Origin: Cupriavidus metallidurans CH34
GTDB taxonomy: Bacteria > Pseudomonadota > Gammaproteobacteria > Burkholderiales > Burkholderiaceae
Length of the DNA stretch: 64,000 bases
Direction of reading: 5' to 3'
Assembly (NCBI RefSeq): GCF_000196015.1
Contig: NC_007973.1
Location: 806,001-870,000 of the forward strand
Both the position numbers and the translations under genes were made by a program. The notes under the pieces are model-generated. The model ran no database searches and was not told the DNA's origin. It saw only the letters and a program-made list of their open reading frames with translations. Of the stretch, positions 38,315 to 46,102 are shown in pieces. The stretch's first letter is position 1, and each line of letters starts with the position of its first letter.

Positions 38315-38453
38315 CACGGCGATACTAGAACACAGGCACATGAACGTTTCGTGACGGGTCGGGCCTTTCCTCGGACACGCAACATCGGCGCCAAGGCATG
38401 AGGCACAATCGCACGCTATTGGTGAATGCTTGATGACAACAGGGCAAGGCAAG

Positions 38454-39188
38454 ATGTCTGATCGGGAAGTCGAACGGGGTTCCGGCGTCGCCGTATGGCG
38501 GCAGATTGGCGAGGCGCTTGCGGAGGACATCCGCAACAAACTCTATGGGCCGGGCGAGCAGTTGCCGCCGGAACCGGAACTGGCCTCGCGCTTCGCTGTG
38601 AACCGCCATACGATCCGGCGCGCGATGGGTGAGCTCGAACTGAGCGGCCTGGTGCGGATCGAGCAGGGCCGAGGCACCTTCGTGCAGGAGCACGCCATTG
38701 ATTACGCCATCGGGCGTCGCACGCGCTTCTCGCAGAACCTGGCCGCGCAGGGGATGCGCGGGCACGCGGAACTCGTCAATAGCCAGATCCTGCGCGCGCC
38801 GGAAATCGCCAAACATCTTGGTCTGTCCCGTACGGCGGAGATTCTGCATGTGCAGATGCTCGGCAAGGCCGAAGGGCGCACGGTCGACGTGGCCGAGCAT
38901 TACTTCGATCCTAAGCGTTTTCCCGGTTTTGAAGACAAGGTGAACGAGACACAATCGATCTCGCGCACGCTGGCGAAGTACGGCATTGCCGATTACACCC
39001 GCAAGTGGTCGCGCATCACGGCGGCCATGCCGAGCGCCCCGGTGGCGCGATTGCTGAATCAGCCGAAGACGCGGCCTATCCTGCAAGTGGAGGCACTGAA
39101 CATCGATATTGACGGCGCCCCCGTCCAATACAGCATGACGCGCTTTGCCGGCGACTGGGTGCAACTCACGGTCTCCGATCAGGATTGA
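38454..39188 (+). CDS. phnF: Phosphonate-regulon GntR/HutC-family regulator PhnF
   Basis: A 244-residue repressor. The N-terminal winged HTH is AVWRQIGEALAEDIRNKLYGPGEQLPPEPELASRFAVNRHTIRRAMGELELSGLVRIEQGRGTFV. The UTRA ligand domain follows, with RTRFSQNLAAQGM and the late APVQYSMTRFAGDWVQLTV. It is divergent from phnG and upstream of the second phnM, so it likely controls both units. An ATG at 38433 in the same frame is possible; 38454 is preferred for its AAGG upstream. Confidence 0.92.
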   Translation: MSDREVERGSGVAVWRQIGEALAEDIRNKLYGPGEQLPPEPELASRFAVNRHTIRRAMGELELSGLVRIEQGRGTFVQEHAIDYAIGRRTRFSQNLAAQGMRGHAELVNSQILRAPEIAKHLGLSRTAEILHVQMLGKAEGRTVDVAEHYFDPKRFPGFEDKVNETQSISRTLAKYGIADYTRKWSRITAAMPSAPVARLLNQPKTRPILQVEALNIDIDGAPVQYSMTRFAGDWVQLTVSDQD

Positions 39189-39192
39189 AATG

Positions 39193-39228
39193 ACGCATCA
39201 CCCCGCGGTTGCACGCGGGGTGATGCGT
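39193..39228. terminator. Strong stem-loop after phnF
   Basis: ACGCATCACCCCGCG pairs perfectly with CGCGGGGTGATGCGT (15 bp) around GTTGCA, five bases after the phnF stop. No T-run follows, so it may end or slow transcription, or protect the phnF mRNA, before the phnM2-DUF1045-phnN unit. Confidence 0.6.
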
Positions 39229-39236
39229 ACGTATTG

Positions 39237-39244
39237 GTCTAGAC
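39237..39244. promoter_or_regulatory. Candidate PhnF operator before the second phnM
   Basis: The palindrome GTCTAGAC lies 37 bases before the second phnM and resembles the core found at the phnG promoter. A single CTGTCAT (39251-39257), a pho-box half-site, lies seven bases beyond. Confidence 0.4.
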
Positions 39245-39280
39245 ATCCGTCTGTCATCTACCAAAGCTAACGTATTGCCC

Positions 39281-40504
39281 ATGCATACGATCTCTCAAGC
39301 ATCATCGACCCCGCTCGCGGGGATCACCGGCCGCCGCGTGATGGGCGCCGACGGCATCGGCCTGGCAATGTTGGGCATTCATAACGGCAGCGTGATGGCG
39401 CAGCCACCCGCAAGTGGCCCCTGCATCGACGCGGGCGACCTGCTGGTGCTGCCGGGCATTGTCGACATTCATGGTGATGCGTTCGAGCGTTCCGTGATGC
39501 CGCGTCCCGGCGTGAGCTTCCCATACGGAGCCGCGCTGCTCGACGTCGACCGCCAGTTGCTCGCGCACGGCATCACGACCGAGTTTCATGGCGTGACCCT
39601 GTCGTGGGAGGGCGGCTTGCGTGGCGAGGCCTACGCGCTGCGCATGTTCGATGCGCTGGCCCAGTTGCGGCCCGTGCTGGGCGCGGAGCACAAGGTGCAT
39701 CTGCGCTTCGAGGCCTATCACCTCGCTGGCGTGGAGACGGCCTTGTCGTGGATGGCGGATGGCCGTGTGGCCCTGCTGGCGATCAACGATCACCTGCCGA
39801 CCATGGCTCGCCGCATGAGTGACGAACGCAAGCTCGTGCAGTACGCGGAACGCGCCGAGTGCGATACCGAGACATTCCGCAACCGTCTGCGCGCAGCCAG
39901 CCGAAATGCGCAGGAAGTGCCTGCCGCGATGTCGTGCCTGATCGCCGCGGCGCTGGCCGCGAACCTGCCGGTTGCATCGCATGATGATCCCGACGTGGCG
40001 ACGCGCCAGCACTATCATGCCCAGGGCTGCCGGATCGCGGAGTTCCCGCTGACGGTGGAGGCCGCGACGCTGGCACGCCAGATCGGCGACGAGACCGTTT
40101 TCGGCGCACCCAATGTGCTGCGCGGCAAGAGCCATACGGGCGCGCCTAACGCCACGGAAATGGTGGCCGCCGGCCTGTGTTCGGTTCTGGCTTCCGATTA
40201 CTACTATCCCGCGCTGCTGCAGGCCGCATTCAAGCTCGCGCAGCTTGGCGTGTGCTCGCTGCCCGAGGCGTGGCACCTGGTGTCGCGTAATCCGGCACGT
40301 GCGACGGGTCTGCGCGACCGTGGCGTGCTCGCGCCGGGAATGCGCGCCGATGCGATTCTCGTCGATGACAGCCAGCTGGGATTGCCGCGTGTCTGCGCCA
40401 CCATCGTGAATGGTGAGGTGCGCCATGCGTCCGGCGCGCTGTCGATGACTGACCTGGCGGATCTCGCCGACGTAGCCGGCGCTCGCGGCAGCCTGGCGGC
40501 ATGA
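39281..40504 (+). CDS. PhnM-like amidohydrolase, divergent second copy
   Basis: A 407-residue paralogue of PhnM. It keeps the metal motif (H64-G-D66 in PGIVDIHGDAFERSVMPR), ASHDDPD, IAEFPLTVEAA, GAPNVLRGKSHTG and LASDYYYPALL. The MDHSPGQ motif of true PhnM is replaced by INDHLPTMARRM, and the N-terminal third is rearranged. It probably hydrolyses a related phosphonate intermediate; whether it replaces or differs from PhnM at 32436 is unknown. No Shine-Dalgarno is visible. Its stop overlaps the DUF1045 start as ATGA. Confidence 0.85.
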   Translation: MHTISQASSTPLAGITGRRVMGADGIGLAMLGIHNGSVMAQPPASGPCIDAGDLLVLPGIVDIHGDAFERSVMPRPGVSFPYGAALLDVDRQLLAHGITTEFHGVTLSWEGGLRGEAYALRMFDALAQLRPVLGAEHKVHLRFEAYHLAGVETALSWMADGRVALLAINDHLPTMARRMSDERKLVQYAERAECDTETFRNRLRAASRNAQEVPAAMSCLIAAALAANLPVASHDDPDVATRQHYHAQGCRIAEFPLTVEAATLARQIGDETVFGAPNVLRGKSHTGAPNATEMVAAGLCSVLASDYYYPALLQAAFKLAQLGVCSLPEAWHLVSRNPARATGLRDRGVLAPGMRADAILVDDSQLGLPRVCATIVNGEVRHASGALSMTDLADLADVAGARGSLAA

Positions 40505-41235
40505 CGATGCAGGCGCACCGCTACGCGATCTATCTCGCGCCCGCCGAGCCATTTCGCACGTTCGGCGCGCAATGGCTCGGCCGCGATGCCGACACCGGAA
40601 ATCCAACGCCGTTGCCGGCGGGCATCGCATCGCGTCCCGCCGAGTGGGTCAAGGCCCCGGCGCACTATGCGCTGCACGCCACGCTGAAGCCGCCATTCCG
40701 GCTGGCCGATGGTACCGATGCGCCCATGCTCGACGCCGCCGCCCGCGCGTTCGCACGGGAGCGCGCCGCGTTTGACGCGCCGCTGACACTGTGTGCCTTG
40801 CGCGGGTTCCTGGCTTGGTGCCTTGACGATGCGCGGGCGCAGGGCGGCAAGCGGATGCATGAGCTTGCCGACGACTGCATGCGTGCCTTCGACCATTTCC
40901 GCGCGCCGGCCACGCCGGAGGAAGTGAGTCGGCGACGGCCCGACCAACTCACGGCCGCGCAGCGCGAGATGCTCGACGCCTGGGGCTATCCGTACGCGTT
41001 CGATACGTTCACGTTCCATATCACGCTGAGCGGCATGCTAGATGCCGACAACGAGGCCGCCGCGTTCGCGCAGCTATCGGCCAGCAGCGGCAGGTTGCTT
41101 GAGGGCCCGCTGCATGTCGATGCCCTCAGTCTCTTCGTCCAACCCGAGCCCGGCGCGGATTTCATCGTCGCACGTCACTACGGCTTCGATGGCACCACTG
41201 TCGACGGCGCGGGTGTCGGCTATCTTTCGGCATGA
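40501..41235 (+). CDS. DUF1045 phosphonate-operon protein with 2H phosphoesterase motifs
   Basis: A 244-residue protein of the phosphonate-operon DUF1045 family. It has two HxTL motifs, H59-A-T-L62 (HYALHATLKPPF) and H173-I-T-L176 (TFTFHITLSGML), the hallmark of 2H phosphoesterases, which open cyclic phosphates. It lies between PhnM2 and PhnN with ATGA overlaps on both sides. No phnP is in the island. Inference: it does the PhnP step, hydrolysis of 5-phosphoribosyl 1,2-cyclic phosphate to ribose 1,5-bisphosphate. The family is known; this role is not established to my knowledge. Confidence 0.88.
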   Translation: MTMQAHRYAIYLAPAEPFRTFGAQWLGRDADTGNPTPLPAGIASRPAEWVKAPAHYALHATLKPPFRLADGTDAPMLDAAARAFARERAAFDAPLTLCALRGFLAWCLDDARAQGGKRMHELADDCMRAFDHFRAPATPEEVSRRRPDQLTAAQREMLDAWGYPYAFDTFTFHITLSGMLDADNEAAAFAQLSASSGRLLEGPLHVDALSLFVQPEPGADFIVARHYGFDGTTVDGAGVGYLSA

Positions 41236-41819
41236 CCACACGATTCCACTCCGGCTCCGCGCCTGATGGCAGCGGGCTGTTCTATGTGATGGGCCCGTCC
41301 GGCAGCGGCAAGGATTCGCTGCTGCGGACCTTGCGCGAACGGCTGCAGCGCGATGATCGTATCGTGGTGGCGCATCGCTATATCACGCGTGCCGCCGACG
41401 AAAACGAGGCATCGGTCGCGCTGTCGGCGGACGAGTTTCACCGCCGCGCGGATCTTGGCTGCCTGGCGCTGCACTGGAATAGCCACGGCTTGCACTATGG
41501 CATTGGCGTGGAGATCGAGCAGTGGCTGGCGCAGGGCATCAAGGTTGTCGTCAATGGCTCCCGAGAGTACCTGCCGCAGGCCGTGGCACGCTATCCGCAT
41601 CTATGCGCGGTGCATGTGCGCGTGACACCCGAAGTGCTGGCCGCGCGTTTGCGCCAGCGCGGGCGTGAGTCGGCAGAGGGAATTGCCCGGAGGCTGGCAC
41701 GCGCGGCGCAGCCGTTCGATGTGCCGCCTGGCTGCCGGGTGGTCGAGATCGACAATAGTGGCGAACTGGCCGATTCGGCCGATGCATTCGCGCGGTTGGT
41801 TGGCGCTGTGGGGGATTGA
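41232..41819 (+). CDS. phnN: Ribose 1,5-bisphosphate phosphokinase PhnN
   Basis: A 195-residue guanylate-kinase-fold enzyme that makes PRPP from ribose 1,5-bisphosphate and ATP, ending the C-P lyase pathway. The P-loop GPSGSGKDS (21-29), RYITRAADENEASVALS and ALHWNSHGLHYGIGVEIEQWL are typical. It starts within the DUF1045 stop. After it, 41820-41971 holds only degenerate GC-rich CTCCC/GGGAG-like sequence and no gene. Confidence 0.94.
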   Translation: MTTRFHSGSAPDGSGLFYVMGPSGSGKDSLLRTLRERLQRDDRIVVAHRYITRAADENEASVALSADEFHRRADLGCLALHWNSHGLHYGIGVEIEQWLAQGIKVVVNGSREYLPQAVARYPHLCAVHVRVTPEVLAARLRQRGRESAEGIARRLARAAQPFDVPPGCRVVEIDNSGELADSADAFARLVGAVGD

Positions 41820-41971
41820 GCACAGCCTGTGTCCCCCGGCTTCTCGCCACTACGCGGGAGAGGGGGAACATCAACGGTGCTTCGAATCCTGGTGGCTTGC
41901 ACCCTTTCCGCACATGTGGGAGCGTGCCCGGAGGAGAGGGCACGCGTTTGAGCGATGCCCCCGGGTACGAC

Positions 41972-42439
41972 TCAAAGCGCCGTACTGAAACTGATCCCGT
42001 GCTCGGTGAACCCGAGCTGCCGATAGAACTGATGCGCCTGCAGGCGCCGCGCATTCGATGACAGCATGAGTTTGGCCGCGCCGGCTTCACGCGCCAGTCG
42101 CATGGCTTCCTGCATCATCTGCCTGCCGATTCCACGGCCTCGCGCAGCCGGTGCGACGACCACGGCTTCGAGTATCGCCTCGGGCCGTCCGTCGTGCACC
42201 ATCACCGGAAACACCAGCAGGCTGAACGTGCCGAGCGGCACCCCGTCCGCATCGAACATCAGATAGACGCGGTAGTCCGGGTAGCGACGCATCGCGGCAA
42301 AGCGCTCGCGCATGGTCGCGAGCGGCAGCGGTGTCTCGTTATCCATCGTCGCCAGCAGGGCGGACAGGTGCAGCAGCTCTGCGTCGACGCATTGCACTTC
42401 GCGGAGCATCAGCGCTGTGGAGAAATCGGCTTCGCTCAT
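41972..42439 (-). CDS. GNAT-family N-acetyltransferase, phosphonate-operon member
   Basis: A 155-residue acetyltransferase. The acetyl-CoA site is VVAPAARGRGIGRQMMQEAMRLARE, followed by LMLSSNARRLQAHQFYRQLGFTEHGISFS. It overlaps the HD-domain gene as ATGA and ends the phnCDE-HD-GNAT unit. By position it may be a PhnO-like aminoalkylphosphonate N-acetyltransferase, but GNAT substrates cannot be assigned from sequence. Confidence 0.85.
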   Translation of the reverse strand: MSEADFSTALMLREVQCVDAELLHLSALLATMDNETPLPLATMRERFAAMRRYPDYRVYLMFDADGVPLGTFSLLVFPVMVHDGRPEAILEAVVVAPAARGRGIGRQMMQEAMRLAREAGAAKLMLSSNARRLQAHQFYRQLGFTEHGISFSTAL

Positions 42440-42975
42440 GCAACGCGGACACAGCGTGCCGCCATGTCGAGATAGTGGGACAGGGTAGGGGTCTGCAGAT
42501 CCACCACCTTGGCCAGGTCGTCGTAGCGGCGCAGACGCACAGCGGCGTCGGCGTGCGCCTGCGCGGCGAACACGCTGGCCTGTTCGCCGTCGTACGGCCC
42601 GCCCTGCAGCGAGAGGCTGTGCACGGATACCGGCGAGAGCGTGTCGAAGTACGCGGGATCGACTGCGCACAGATAGCGCTTGGCCGCCACGTGCATTCGC
42701 ACCGGCTCAGTGACGTCTTCGCCGAACAGGCTGGCCAGCGCGTCGGCACCGGTTTCCTGGTGGCGCATGTCGGTGGTCAGGCTTTCGGCCAGCATCAGGT
42801 GGCCGATGTCGTGCAGTAGCGCAGCGACGATCAGCGGTTCCGGATCGCCAGCCTGCTCGGCAAGCAGCGCACACTGCAGCGCGTGGGCGGTCTGGCTGAT
42901 GGCCTCGCCGCCGTAGTACGCGGTGCCATGGTTTTCAAACAGCGCGGCGATGCTGGACAGGGTCAGCGTGGTCAT
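42436..42975 (-). CDS. HD-domain oxygenase-like protein of the phosphonate locus (PhnZ-type)
   Basis: A 179-residue HD-domain protein of the phosphonate-degradation HDIG family that includes PhnZ. Likely iron ligands are H31 ([15 protein letters not shown]), H55 and D56 (LLHDIGHL), H72, H95 ([11 protein letters not shown]) and an Asp in RRYDD. E24 in the YGGE segment matches the substrate-gating Glu of PhnZ. PhnZ oxidatively cleaves 1-hydroxy-2-aminoethylphosphonate made by PhnY; no PhnY is in the window. It is coupled by ATGA to phnE and to the GNAT gene. Confidence 0.87.
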   Translation of the reverse strand: MTTLTLSSIAALFENHGTAYYGGEAISQTAHALQCALLAEQAGDPEPLIVAALLHDIGHLMLAESLTTDMRHQETGADALASLFGEDVTEPVRMHVAAKRYLCAVDPAYFDTLSPVSVHSLSLQGGPYDGEQASVFAAQAHADAAVRLRRYDDLAKVVDLQTPTLSHYLDMAARCVRVA

Positions 42976-43784
42976 ACGAGCACCTTGCGGATCTGGGCGG
43001 AGACGATGTCGAGGCCGGTCACGAACACGATGATGATGATCATCACCGCACAGGTTTGCGCATATTGGAAGCTGCGGATGATCTCCCACAGCACGGTGCC
43101 GATGCCGCCTGCGCCGACAATGCCGACCACCGAAGCGGAGCGCACGTTCGACTCGAAGCGATACAGTGCGAACGACAGCCACAGCGGCAACACTTGCGGA
43201 ATCACGCCGTAGACGATTTCTTCGATCGGGCCGGCGCCCGTGGCGCGCACGCCTTCGACGGGGCGCGGATCGATCGCTTCCACGGCTTCGGCGAACAGCT
43301 TGGCCAGCACGCCCATGGTGTGGATCCAGAGTGCCAGCACGCCGGCGAACGGTCCCAGACCCACGGCGACGATGAACAGCATCGCGAAGACCATTTCATT
43401 GATCGCGCGGCAGGCATCCATCAGACGGCGGGCGGGTTGATAGATCCAGGGCGGCACGATGTTGGCCGAGCAAAGCAGGCCGAACGGCACGGCCATGACG
43501 ACGGCCAGCGCGGTGCCCCACAGCGCGATTTGCACGGTGACGAGCATCTCGTCGAGATAGGTGTGCCAGTCGCGGAAGTCAGGCGGGAAGAAATCGGCGG
43601 CGAACTTGGCCATGTTGCCGGAGTCGCGAAACAGGTCCATCGGACGCATGTCGGCACCTTGCCAGGACATGGCGAGCGTGGCCAGTACGATTGCCCAGAT
43701 CAGCATCACGGAAAGGGAATTGCGCGGCGGCCGGACGGTACTCTGGGGTGTGGGCGGCAGGCCGGGCTTGGCGGTGGCGGTCAT
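42972..43784 (-). CDS. phnE: Phosphonate ABC transporter permease PhnE
   Basis: A 270-residue inner-membrane permease. Several hydrophobic segments and the EAA-type loop [33 protein letters not shown] are present, with [19 protein letters not shown] after. The ATG at 43784 gives the standard length. A stem-loop lies between it and phnD. The end overlaps the HD gene start. Confidence 0.93.
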   Translation of the reverse strand: MTATAKPGLPPTPQSTVRPPRNSLSVMLIWAIVLATLAMSWQGADMRPMDLFRDSGNMAKFAADFFPPDFRDWHTYLDEMLVTVQIALWGTALAVVMAVPFGLLCSANIVPPWIYQPARRLMDACRAINEMVFAMLFIVAVGLGPFAGVLALWIHTMGVLAKLFAEAVEAIDPRPVEGVRATGAGPIEEIVYGVIPQVLPLWLSFALYRFESNVRSASVVGIVGAGGIGTVLWEIIRSFQYAQTCAVMIIIIVFVTGLDIVSAQIRKVLV

Positions 43785-43822
43785 GGGCAGTCGGAAGAGG
43801 TAAAGCTGAAGCGGAAAATGCA

Positions 43823-43856
43823 AAGCCGATGGCGACCCGAGTGGCGCCATCGGCTT
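43823..43856 (-). terminator. Stem-loop between phnD and phnE
   Basis: AAGCCGATGGCG pairs perfectly with CGCCATCGGCTT around a ten-base loop, just after phnD. On the minus strand the stem is followed by TTTGCATTTT. It could lower phnE expression relative to phnD, or protect the phnD message from 3' decay. Confidence 0.6.
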
Positions 43857-43866
43857 CAGGCGAGGC

Positions 43867-44847
43867 TTACTGCGTGCTGCTGGCGCGGTCGAGTTCGGCC
43901 AGACGGCGCGAGACGTCGGCCAGCTTCTTTTCCTTGTCGGCAGCGGCCAGCGTGCTGTCGGATTCGATCTTGGCCTTTTCCTTGGCCAGTTCGATCTGAC
44001 GGATCGGCACGAGCTGGGCATCGGTCGAGACGCGGAAGCCCTGGTAGGTCAGCGTGGCCAGCGCCTGCTTTTCGCGTGCGGCATCGGCGCCCTTGCCATA
44101 GTTGACGAAGAAGTCCTGGATCTTCTTCTTCAGCTCGGGCGGCAGGTCCTTGCGGTAGACCAGCGGATCGGCCGGGATCAGCGGCGACTTCCACAGCACG
44201 CGCACGTCGTCATAGGCGTTCTTGCCCGTGTTGATGCGATAGCGCTCGAAGTTCTCGGTGTTGTTCACGGCCACGTCCACCTGCTTGTTCAGCACCGACA
44301 GCAGGTTGGTTTCGTGGTTGCTGATGCGCACGGCCTTGAACAGCGTCTTCGGATCGACCTTGTTGGCGGCCCACAGGTAGTAGCCCGGCACGGCGGTGCC
44401 CGAGGTGGAATTCGGATCGCCGGCGCCGTAGGTCAGGTCCTTGCCGCGCTTGATGACGTCCTCGACCGACTTCAGGTCGCTATCCTTGCGCGCGATCAGC
44501 AGCGACCAGTAGCCCGGGTTGCCGTCCTTGTCGATCACCGATGCGAACACTTCGCCGTTGGCGCGGTCCACGGCTTCCATGGCCGACTTGTTGCCGTACC
44601 AGGCGATCTGCACTTTGTTGAAGCGCATCCCTTCGATGATGCCGGCGTAGTCCGAGGCGAAGAACGGCTTGACCTGCACGCCGAGTGCGCGGCTCAGGTC
44701 GTCGATCACGGGCTGCCAGGCGGACTTCAGGTTCGACGACGTTTCCGTCGAGATGATGCCCATGTTCAGGGTCTTGACGTCCTGGGCGAAGGCGGGCAGC
44801 GCGACGACACCCGAAGCGACCACGGCGAGGAAAGTTCTGCGAAGCAT
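43867..44847 (-). CDS. phnD: Phosphonate-binding periplasmic protein PhnD
   Basis: A 326-residue periplasmic binding protein. The leader [21 protein letters not shown] is a type I signal peptide. [70 protein letters not shown] and [16 protein letters not shown] are PhnD features. A Lys/Ala/Glu-rich C-terminal helix ends it. It is separated from phnC by 120 bases. Confidence 0.94.
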   Translation of the reverse strand: MLRRTFLAVVASGVVALPAFAQDVKTLNMGIISTETSSNLKSAWQPVIDDLSRALGVQVKPFFASDYAGIIEGMRFNKVQIAWYGNKSAMEAVDRANGEVFASVIDKDGNPGYWSLLIARKDSDLKSVEDVIKRGKDLTYGAGDPNSTSGTAVPGYYLWAANKVDPKTLFKAVRISNHETNLLSVLNKQVDVAVNNTENFERYRINTGKNAYDDVRVLWKSPLIPADPLVYRKDLPPELKKKIQDFFVNYGKGADAAREKQALATLTYQGFRVSTDAQLVPIRQIELAKEKAKIESDSTLAAADKEKKLADVSRRLAELDRASSTQ

Positions 44848-44967
44848 CGATGACTCCGTTTGGAAAGGCTGAAGGTAAATACGGGTTGGGTGAATCGGGT
44901 ATTCGGGGCTGACAGTGCGAGGCCGGCGATGCGATGGGCTGGCGTGGTGAGGCGTGCGAGGCAAGCC

Positions 44968-45822
44968 TCAGGCCGCGGCCAGATCCATCCTGACCATCAC
45001 CGGCGCGGGCACGCCTTCGGCGCAAGAGGGGGCCTCTGGCACGCTGTCGTGCAGTAGCTCGTCGGCCTCGCTGCCGTACAGGTCGCGCAGCATCTGCTGC
45101 GTCAGCGCGGCGGAGGGCCCGTCATAGACCACCTTGCCGTGACGCAATGCCACCACGCGCGGGCAATAGCGCATCGCCACGTCCACCTGATGCAGCGACA
45201 CCACCACGGCGACTTTGCGCGTGCGGTTAATCTGCGCCAGTTGCGACATCACGCGACGCGACGATTCCGGATCGAGCGAGGCGATCGGCTCGTCGGCCAG
45301 GATCACTTGCGCGTTCTGCACCAGCGTGCGGGCGATCGCAGCACGTTGCTGCTGCCCGCCCGACAGGGTCGAGGCACGCTGAAACGCATAGTCGTCTATA
45401 CCAACCTGAGCAAGCGCATCGAGTCCGGCTTGCACTTCGCTGGCCTTGAAGATGCGGAGCAGGCTGCGCCATTTCGGCACGCGCGTCAGCATTCCCACGA
45501 GCACATTGGTGATCACAGGCAGGCGGCCGACCAGGTTGAACTGCTGGAATACGAATCCGATGTCCGCACGTACACGGCGCACATCGCGGGCCAGACGTCC
45601 GTTACGCTGCACCGTGCGGCCGTTGACGAGGATCTCGCCCGAACCGGCATCGCCCGTGACGAAACCGGCCACATGGCGCAGTAGCGTCGATTTGCCCGAG
45701 CCCGATGCGCCCAGCAGCGCAACCATTTCACCCGGGGCGATTTGCAGCGTGACATCGTCAAGCGCCTTGCGGTCCGCGCGGAACGACTTGCTCAGTCCGC
45801 GGACTTCAATTGCATGCGTCAT
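44968..45822 (-). CDS. phnC: Phosphonate ABC transporter ATP-binding protein PhnC
   Basis: A 284-residue ATPase energising PhnDE. Walker A is GASGSGKST, the signature [14 protein letters not shown] and Walker [17 protein letters not shown]. The ATG at 45822 is preceded by GGAAGGAG. The frame continues upstream into non-coding repeats. First gene of the phnCDE-HD-GNAT unit. Confidence 0.94.
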   Translation of the reverse strand: MTHAIEVRGLSKSFRADRKALDDVTLQIAPGEMVALLGASGSGKSTLLRHVAGFVTGDAGSGEILVNGRTVQRNGRLARDVRRVRADIGFVFQQFNLVGRLPVITNVLVGMLTRVPKWRSLLRIFKASEVQAGLDALAQVGIDDYAFQRASTLSGGQQQRAAIARTLVQNAQVILADEPIASLDPESSRRVMSQLAQINRTRKVAVVVSLHQVDVAMRYCPRVVALRHGKVVYDGPSAALTQQMLRDLYGSEADELLHDSVPEAPSCAEGVPAPVMVRMDLAAA

Positions 45823-45877
45823 GTCGACTCCTTCCTTGAATGACAGGCGCATTCTGGCGGCCGACAGTGACAGAACG

Positions 45878-45897
45878 ATGACGCCGGTCGGCGTCAT
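45878..45897. promoter_or_regulatory. 20-bp palindrome upstream of phnC
   Basis: ATGACGCCG-GT-CGGCGTCAT has nine-base arms and lies 56-75 bases before phnC, in the place where a promoter or operator would be expected. The regulator is unknown; it does not resemble the PhnF-type core. Confidence 0.5.
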
Positions 45898-45933
45898 TCT
45901 CAATGGCCGATCACGGATAGAACATTCCCTTAG

Positions 45934-45975
45934 TGTCCCGGCATGTCAAATTGATGTCCCGAGCAGTCAAATCGA
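45934..45975. promoter_or_regulatory. Tandem 21-bp repeats resembling pho boxes
   Basis: Two direct 21-bp copies start at 45934 and 45955. TGTC elements recur every 10-11 bases (45934, 45944, 45955, and AGTC at 45965). The middle piece ATGTCAA-ATTG-ATGTCCC has the 7-4-7 form of a PhoB box (CTGTCAT-N4-CTGTCAT). It lies between phnC (minus) and an MFS gene (plus). The motif reads toward the MFS gene, but could act on phnC as well. Confidence 0.5.
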
Positions 45976-46102
45976 CATTCGGTGAGCCCCCATACTGCTT
46001 GACGCACCGCCGGATTCTGGAGGGAAAAACGGCGGGCTTCCGATAGAAAACCAGGCAGTTGTGACAGGGCCCGACAGCCGGCCTGCACAGGAGACACCGC
46101 TC

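Noticed and set aside
41820..41971. Possible small gene between phnN and the GNAT gene
   Set aside because: The open frames there are short, lack a ribosome site and cover degenerate GC-rich repeat-like sequence.
45982..46060. Extension of the MFS gene to an upstream start (46061)
   Set aside because: The ribosome site AGGAG and the first conserved residues favour the ATG at 46103; the upstream GTG has no ribosome site.
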